Of a stretch of 64,000 nt of DNA, positions 57,578 through 64,000 are shown piece after piece (within the stretch, counting starts at the first letter, position 1; each line of letters starts with the position of its first letter). A program made the translations under genes and the position numbers. This DNA comes from Trichoplax sp. H2 (taxonomy: Eukaryota; Placozoa; Uniplacotomia; Trichoplacea): positions 496,001-560,000 of the forward strand of contig NOWV01000020.1 of NCBI GenBank assembly GCA_003344405.1, given 5' to 3'. The notes beneath the pieces were generated by a model. It was given only the letters and a program-made list of their open reading frames with translations. It did no database searches and had not been told where the DNA came from.

Positions 57578-59940
57578 ATGGTATCAACTCAGTCGAGTAA
57601 GCAACAAGATCAACATGATCATTATCGGCGATATCGAAGTCGATTTTACATCATCATGGTGTGCATTTTTATCAGTTATGCATCATTGGTGGTTGGGCGT
57701 CGTGCGTTTGCTTTTTGTAAGCCTGCTATGTTGCAAATGGAAGACTTGGATGAAACCAATCTAGGCTGGATTACATCTGGATTCTATTTGACATATGCGA
57801 TCAGCAAGTGTTTTGCTGGTATCATCGCCGATTCATTTAGCTCACGTTTATTTTACCCTGTTTGTTTGTTCGTTAGTAGCATCTTTTGTGCAGCTTTTGC
57901 AATGTCTACTCAGTTTTATCAGTTGGTTTTATTTTGGAGCTTAGAAGGATTAATCCAAGGTATGTACTATACAATTGTGTTTTACAGGGACGATAGCAAA
58001 AACGAATAAAATAGATCGTGATCATGATTCGATATCCTAATTGTTTACAAGTTGATGGTATGACATTGCCAAGTGATCATCAGTAATACTTTGTGCATAA
58101 ACAATCAATAGGTTTCGCTTGGCCTACCTGTGGTAAATTATTAATGCATTGGTGTCAGTCTGATGAACTAGCAACATGGTGGAGCTTCCTCTCTGGAAGT
58201 AGCAACGTTAGCGGCTTAATTTCTCCAATTCTATTACCTATCATTATCAATAGCTACGGTTGGAGATGGTGTTTCTATGGTACTACTTTACTATTGGTTA
58301 TGGCAGCAGTACTAAATTTCGTTTGCCTTGTGGATTCACCTATCGATATTGGATTATCTCAATATGATGGCGTTATTCAAAGGCAACCTAACGTAAGCCA
58401 AAAAAATAAAAATAACGAGCCAAAAAAGAATCAAGATGAACTCGATGATCAAATCAATTGGTTACACATTGTGGTATATGATCCGCTGCCTAATTTTCTC
58501 CATCTATCATATATGATTTGCACTTTCTTGGAGAAATCTTTAATCGACTGGACACAGTTGTATCTTATGCAAGATAAAAATTACACTGAAGTTTCAGGTA
58601 AATATATCCAACGATGGTTATGTTACTACAATTAGGGTATAAAAACTGACCAAGTAAATAAAACTAATGATTATGTGGTGTAAAATTAATTTTCTGTTAT
58701 TGATAATGGTATCAAAGGATTAAATTATTTATAATCGTAACGATCTTTCCATTAATATCTGAGGATTTGACAAATGCAATTTGCAGCTCAGAAAAGACGA
58801 TATCGATGGACACTACTTACAATTATAATACTTAATAGAAATTACACAAGGTCTTATCGCTATACATTACATTAGCTATCAATAGTAGTCAAAGTTATGA
58901 TTGTATTCTTAGTACTGCAAGTCAGTTGACTTATAATTGGGTAGTTTGTAGAATAGCTGCAATAAATGCTTATTGGCTATTCAAATTATAGCAATAGTTA
59001 AATGTAGTACTTTTTTGTGTTTTATACTGCAGCTGCTGCCGCGATTGGTTCATTCGATATTGGAGGAATTACTGGAACTCTAATAGCTGGTTATATCTCC
59101 GATTCGCTATTGGTAAAGGATTTTTGACAAATGATTTAATGGAATGTACGTGTATAAGTATAATGATACGTGTACTATATTATTTACAGAATTGGCGACG
59201 GAAAGATCGTTCAGAACCACTTAGTGCTAGCGACAGAGTTTTTTTTACCATGTTTATTGCCGGGATATGTTTTATCGCCTTTCTGATTCTTCTCCTTCAA
59301 CCTTCAAATGCTGATATGGTACTTTGCGATTTTACTGCACACGCTGAAACTAGCGCGTATATTGAGTAATATAATACCAGGATTGCTAAAGATTGGAAAT
59401 GTATACTTCTTAAAGTTTGTTCTTGCTCATTTCTTTTTTTTCCATATGATTATAGGTAATTGTGCATGTGTCACTGTTTTTTCTTGGATGTACTATTTGT
59501 GGAATTATCTCATTACTAGGCGTTGTTTCTATGGAGAGTGTCCCTGCTAGTATTGCAGGGAGATCTCATACCGTCTTAACACTTTTTGGCAATAGTGAGT
59601 ATAGATAAATCGATACAATATTAGACAGTATGATAATTATGAGTACGGGTATTGCATTAGAAAGACTAAAAAGTATCACAATTGACAATTTTCTATGAGT
59701 AATCATTCAATATGAATTTATTATGTTGTCGTTATATGTATATTTGTCGATATTCTATCGTTATTTTTTGTCATAGTTGGCGGCATTTCATCTGGCTATC
59801 CGGTTAGTTTAGTTATAAAGATGTTTGGTTGGACACAAGTTATTCGATTATTCACTGGACTGGCACTAGTGCAAGTGTGTTGCATGTTGATTTACTTAAT
59901 AATTAAAAACAATAGGACAAAGAAGATTAAGCAAGCTTAG
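57578..59940 (+). CDS. SLC37A4-like glucose-6-phosphate/phosphate antiporter (MFS)
   Basis: A major facilitator of the organophosphate:phosphate antiporter family, probably in the ER membrane. In vertebrates SLC37A4 imports glucose-6-phosphate for glucose-6-phosphatase. Six exons by eye: 57578-57959, 58112-58597, about 59032-59112, 59190-59318, 59456-59594, 59777-59940, about 460 residues; the exon 3 ends may be off by one base. Several hydrophobic helices are visible. Family landmarks are GRRAFAFCKPAML in helix 1, LGWITSGFYLTYAISKCFAG with the following DSFSSR loop, GFAWPTCGKLLMHW, TWWSFLSGSSNVSG, DWTQLYLMQDKNYTEV and AGYISD. Similarity is highest to SLC37A4 rather than A1-A3, judged from memory. 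A canonical AATAAA follows the stop by about 115 nt. Confidence 0.9.
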
Positions 59941-61632
59941 AATCCGTTGGTTTAACATTTGGCTTTGAAATACAACTGTTACTCGATTTATCTGATTGTT
60001 TTCTAACCATAACAGACAGTTTTTACGATTTCGGAATTGACTTATTAAAATTTTAAATAAATGAAAACTGAAAGATCGTGAATATCATTACACAACAGTG
60101 CGAATGGTATGAAGAATTAACGAAATAATATTTTCCTGAAATTTTTGAATTATTTGTTCAATATGTAATTTTTCTACTAGCATAATTCAAAAAATTATAA
60201 GATGCTGATTTGGAATAATTGTAAATTCTGCTTTTGTTAGTTTCTCTTTATTACAAGGATACGTAACAATTAGGTCCAATCAGCACGTCAACGTGACCAA
60301 TGTTAATTAACCGATATCAACCACTTTGGGAATTAATCATCCAAGTGTAAACGGTTCGATATCTGTAGATTCAGTTTTGTGTGCGCAGTATGATAGATCA
60401 TACATCTCCATACAATACATTTCGTAAGTTGATCATCATTTGTAAATTCAGTTTGTATGCACAGTATAAAGTATGAGAAGGATAGATCACACGTTTCCTG
60501 CGTGATTATAATTATTAATTAATCACCAAGTGTTATTTTGAAAGAAGGTTGATTTATTGACCTCGAAAGGGTTTATTTATATACCTCGAGTGAAATTGTC
60601 TATTGACTTATCGCATTGCAGTATCCAATAAATTATATCGATGACTTTCAATTCAATTTATTTAAGATTCTTAATAAGTGGTTGTTTCCTGCTAGAAATA
60701 GCATGTACTTTACGTAGAATTATTAATAATTAAAATCGTTCTACGCAAATGTATAATACTGTACATCATATATTTAAGAATGGGTAGTATCTATTAAAAG
60801 TCAGTTGTCCGTATGCAATCATGAAAGGTGCCTTGTTTGTGATTAGACGACTAGACTAAACATCGCTATTTACAGGTAGATTTATTAGAATTTTGCATAA
60901 AGTTAATTAACTCTCCATCAGAATTTCGATTCCTGCTGGTATTATAAAAAAAACGGTAAAGATTTCTGCAATATTTGTGTATTACCTTTTTCTACAAGTT
61001 CTTATACCGTATGATGGCCGACTACGGTTAGTTCAGATCAGTATCAATCGAACCAACGTTAATTAAGTAAAGTTATATTTGGTAAATTAATCATATACGG
61101 GGGGGATTCAGAAATAAATTTGAATTATCCTTGGCAGTAATTGATGAGTTTTTAGTTCAACAAAATTACCTTCACGAATTGATAGCATATATTATTGATC
61201 TTAATATATAATTTACTGTTAATCTATTGTAACATTTACTCAATCGAGTCGATATCAATTCAATATTTTAAGATTACAAAATGTAAAAATAGTAATATCT
61301 AGGTAAAGTAATGTCACAGTAGTTATATACAGGATTGGTTATATATCACATATTTACAAATGGTATCGCTTTGTTACAGTGCCAGTTACCTTACACGATC
61401 TTGAAAATATTTTTAGTTAAAGTATTACAATCACAATGGACAATAACAAGGAATCTGAAAATACGAAATATTCATTGCCGTAGATAGTTACAATTAGACT
61501 GTAGAAGTAGTTTACACATAAGAATCAGTTCTCGATTTCATTTCATATATATATATATATATATACACATAATATACAAAAATATATTGCATAAAGATTT
61601 ACAAATTGTAAAATACTGATTCCATTATAATC
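59941..61632. other. Convergent 3' regions of the SLC37-like gene and RFWD3
   Basis: AT-rich DNA with no gene seen. AATAAA at about 60056-60061 probably ends the SLC37-like transcript. A TA-dinucleotide run is at about 61544-61566. Confidence 0.5.
60056..60061 (+). terminator. Candidate poly(A) signal of the SLC37-like gene
   Basis: AATAAA about 115 nt after the stop codon, within TTTTAAATAAATG. Confidence 0.5.
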
Positions 61633-64000
61633 CTACTGCCATTGATAGTAAATGATATTATGATCTGTAAGTGTACCCAAATAGTGAACATTGCCTGGGA
61701 CGGGTACAACGGTAAAGTCTAACGGAGGTGAGGTTAGTGGTGGTAACGTTTGTACTTCAGCACCAGATTCTGTACTCCATAACTTGACCTTAATTGGTAG
61801 AAAATCGACAGTAAATGCTTAGTTGTCGTAGAAACATAAATCATTTTTTCGTGCAAATTATAGTTATAGTACCGTTTTAGTTGATTCATCCCCAGCACAA
61901 ACGATCGATTTGCCTGGAACTCCAGGATGAGGGTAAAGCATAGAACGAGACAATAATCTGTGAACATTACTACCGTAAAAGGAATGTAACACTTTACTTT
62001 CGCAAGAACGTCCATCAACATTTTCTTGCAACGATAGCTCACATACCTGCAATATTATGTTAAAACAACGAAGTTAATTAAAATACTAATTTTTAATGTT
62101 GTCATTGCTCGTAAAGTAATGGTTTATAATTTGCATACAGAAAACAAGTAGGTCACATTAGGTTGTAATAGAATCTAAAGCGTTACGATAAAATTTTACG
62201 TTTCTATAATTACCATATGCCTAGTTCTTGGGATTGATTGTGAGGGCCTATAGCTAAAAAGGCAATGTCTTGATAAAGGGTCGAATGACATAGAAGTGAG
62301 GGAACCTGTAATAAATCAAGTAATATGTAGTACAAGTTTAAGATAAACATAACGACCAATAGCGGATACCTTCTGGCAGTTGTATTTGGTAAGGCACAAA
62401 CTCGGATAAATTAGCATTATAGATAAAATAACAGTTCCTAAGAGTTCCTGCTAAGATTCCGGCAGCCCTTCATTGTATTATAAGCAAATAGAATTCATTA
62501 CACTGGTTTTGTATAGCTACTTTAGATATTACGATGTAATAATAAAAAACAAAATTAAAAAATATTAAACCAGTTTTATAAAGCCTCTGTCGACATTACG
62601 ATGTGGTAATGAAAAATAACGTTAGTTTAAGATATGGTGCACTAATTAAATAATTATTCATCGTAACCCGTAGTACCATAGGTATGCGTAGTACACAGAT
62701 AGGTTCTTACCCTAAAGTTGAGCTAGGATTATGAGGTACATAGGCTAGAGACACAACAGGACAATTGCCAGCCTGGATAGCTTTAACATGTTCAGAGGTA
62801 TTACGCATGTCATAAACTAAACAGGATCCATTGCTAACACCAGCATATATATAGTTTGTATCCACTGTATTCCAGGCGCATGACCATACAGGCAATTCAC
62901 ACTTATAGCTTTGGCGATATTGTGATGATGAAATAAAAATATTTATTTTTATTATGTAGATAATATTTATAACGTGAGATGGTTAAGGTCTCGGAATAAT
63001 AACTTGGTAACTTACGTTTGCACAACATTGTCCGTCGACATGCTAGTAATTTTAAGGGTTTTATCTAGAGATGCGCTCAAGAGCAGATTATCGCCACTTT
63101 GGTTGAATTTAAGGTCTCTGATATCTTTATTATGTAGTTTTAGAAAAAAGGGATTTCGCACATCTAGTGAACTGATCTGCAATGTTATTAATGCAAAGAA
63201 AGACAATACTCAGAAAATTGAAGGCTAGCATAAAAAATCGACTATGTAATAATAGTGTATTTTATGAGATAAACATTTAAATGTTAGAAAAGAACCTTGA
63301 CGATTCCAAAGCCAGGAAATAAGCGATTTTGAGATGGCTTGGAAACTAACAAGTTTGCCGAGCAGACGTCGAATGCCATGACTCTACAGTTTCCTTGCTA
63401 AAAATGCATAATGCATATACGTAGGTAACCATTACACAGTTATGTTACACGACATTTGAGATAGTCAATTTACCATCCACATTATTGAACGTCTAAAATG
63501 GAACAAAGTCCGAATCCATTCTAACCTGTGATATTTGGACAGTAGTCTTATAATGGTAACCGGATGGCATTAATTTTGCCTTTTTAGGCGAATTTTCATA
63601 TAAGTTTCCCTTGGAACTGAAATTAAAAATTAAATGATGAACTAAAGTTATTACAAGTAAAAGTGAATGGAAACTACTACCTGTACAACTTAATGAAACT
63701 TTATGCTAGGTTATTGCGATCACGTTACAAGTTTTAATACCTGCTAGCTGATTGACCTTGATGTTTACCGACATTTCTTTCATCTTCTTGAGCTATCTTT
63801 CTTTCATATTCTTTGTTAACCAATTTAAGTTGTTCTACATGTTGCTCAGCAGCTAGTCGAAGCATTCGTTCTCGTTTCCAGTCTTCTACAGCTCGATCTC
63901 GCTCCGTTGTATCAATCACTTTAATACTTTTAGCGAATAATATTCGTATGTCTGATTTTTTAGAGAGAGCATTGCATTGGGGACATTTCGCAGAATTTCC
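61633..64000 (-). CDS. RFWD3: E3 ubiquitin-protein ligase RFWD3, C-terminal part (5' end beyond window)
   Basis: A RING-WD40 ubiquitin ligase that modifies RPA and RAD51 at stalled forks and interstrand crosslinks (Fanconi pathway, FANCW). Nine exons in coding order: 64000-63741, 63616-63526, 63397-63296, 63176-63016, 62908-62711, 62467-62370, 62305-62214, 62046-61873, 61788-61633. The first holds the end of the RING (CPQCN, then SDIRILFAKSIKVIDT) and a coiled coil (ERMLRLAAEQHVEQLKL). WD40 repeats follow: DIRDLKFNQSGDNLLLSASL with DKTLKITSM, LPVWSCAWN with YIYAGVSNGSCLVYDMRNTS, RHCLFSYRPSQS, IVCAGDEST and VKLWS. It ends ITYYQW-like (IIYYQWQ), as the human protein ends IYKWE. All phases agree. 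The N-terminal region and most of the RING lie outside the window. Confidence 0.94.

Noticed and set aside
62306-62369. Second U12-type intron in RFWD3 (donor GTATCC)
   Set aside because: Only the first six donor bases fit. The best branch-like string (TCTTAAAC) is too far from the acceptor for a confident U12 call.

Overview
This window looks like a nuclear contig from an early-branching animal; a placozoan (Trichoplax/Hoilungia type) is my best guess. The DNA is about one-third G+C by eye. Most genes are split into many small exons by short GT-AG introns. The predicted proteins align well, from memory, with vertebrate orthologues, and the mix is metazoan: a receptor tyrosine kinase, a Vilse/ARHGAP39-type RhoGAP, GID8 and RFWD3. 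No database search was possible, so the taxon is inference. Exon coordinates were worked out by hand from splice signals, reading phase and family similarity, and may be off by a base or two.

Layout, left to right. 1-1.4 kb is a G+C-richer island packed with ACAGT/ACTGT pentamers and holding a 75-bp tandem array. 1.8-8.9 kb (+) is a 15-exon WW-WW-MyTH4-RhoGAP gene (ARHGAP39/Vilse), with what looks like a textbook U12-type AT-AC intron. 11.3-17.5 kb (+) is dihydropyrimidinase with its catalytic metal ligands intact; its first coding exon was not found. 17.5-20.8 kb is non-coding with a decayed ~130-bp repeat. 20.8-33.3 kb (+) is a 24-exon receptor tyrosine kinase with signal peptide, 3 CCP/sushi and 15 EGF modules, one transmembrane helix and an intact kinase. 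34.6-35.4 kb is a C-poor, LTR-like segment. 35.8-40.0 kb (+) is an intronless sacsin/NO VEIN-type gene: a GHKL ATPase at the N terminus, a DUF3883 nuclease-like domain at the C terminus, and one in-frame TAG. 40-47 kb is a gene desert. 47.2-48.0 kb is a second ACAGT island ending at the start of the 21-exon PSMD2/RPN1 gene (48.0-53.9 kb, +). GID8 (55.6-55.0 kb, -) is a single exon with a third ACAGT island at its 5' side. 57.6-59.9 kb (+) is an SLC37A4-like sugar-phosphate transporter. 61.6-64.0 kb (-) is the C-terminal part of RFWD3 and runs off the right edge.

The genes form no operon or single pathway. PSMD2, GID8 and RFWD3, all ubiquitin-proteasome genes, lie within about 16 kb, which may be chance. 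The most notable signals are the AT-AC intron, the ATPase-nuclease gene with its internal stop, the CCP/EGF receptor kinase, and the ACAGT islands that sit next to the 5' ends of three conserved genes.
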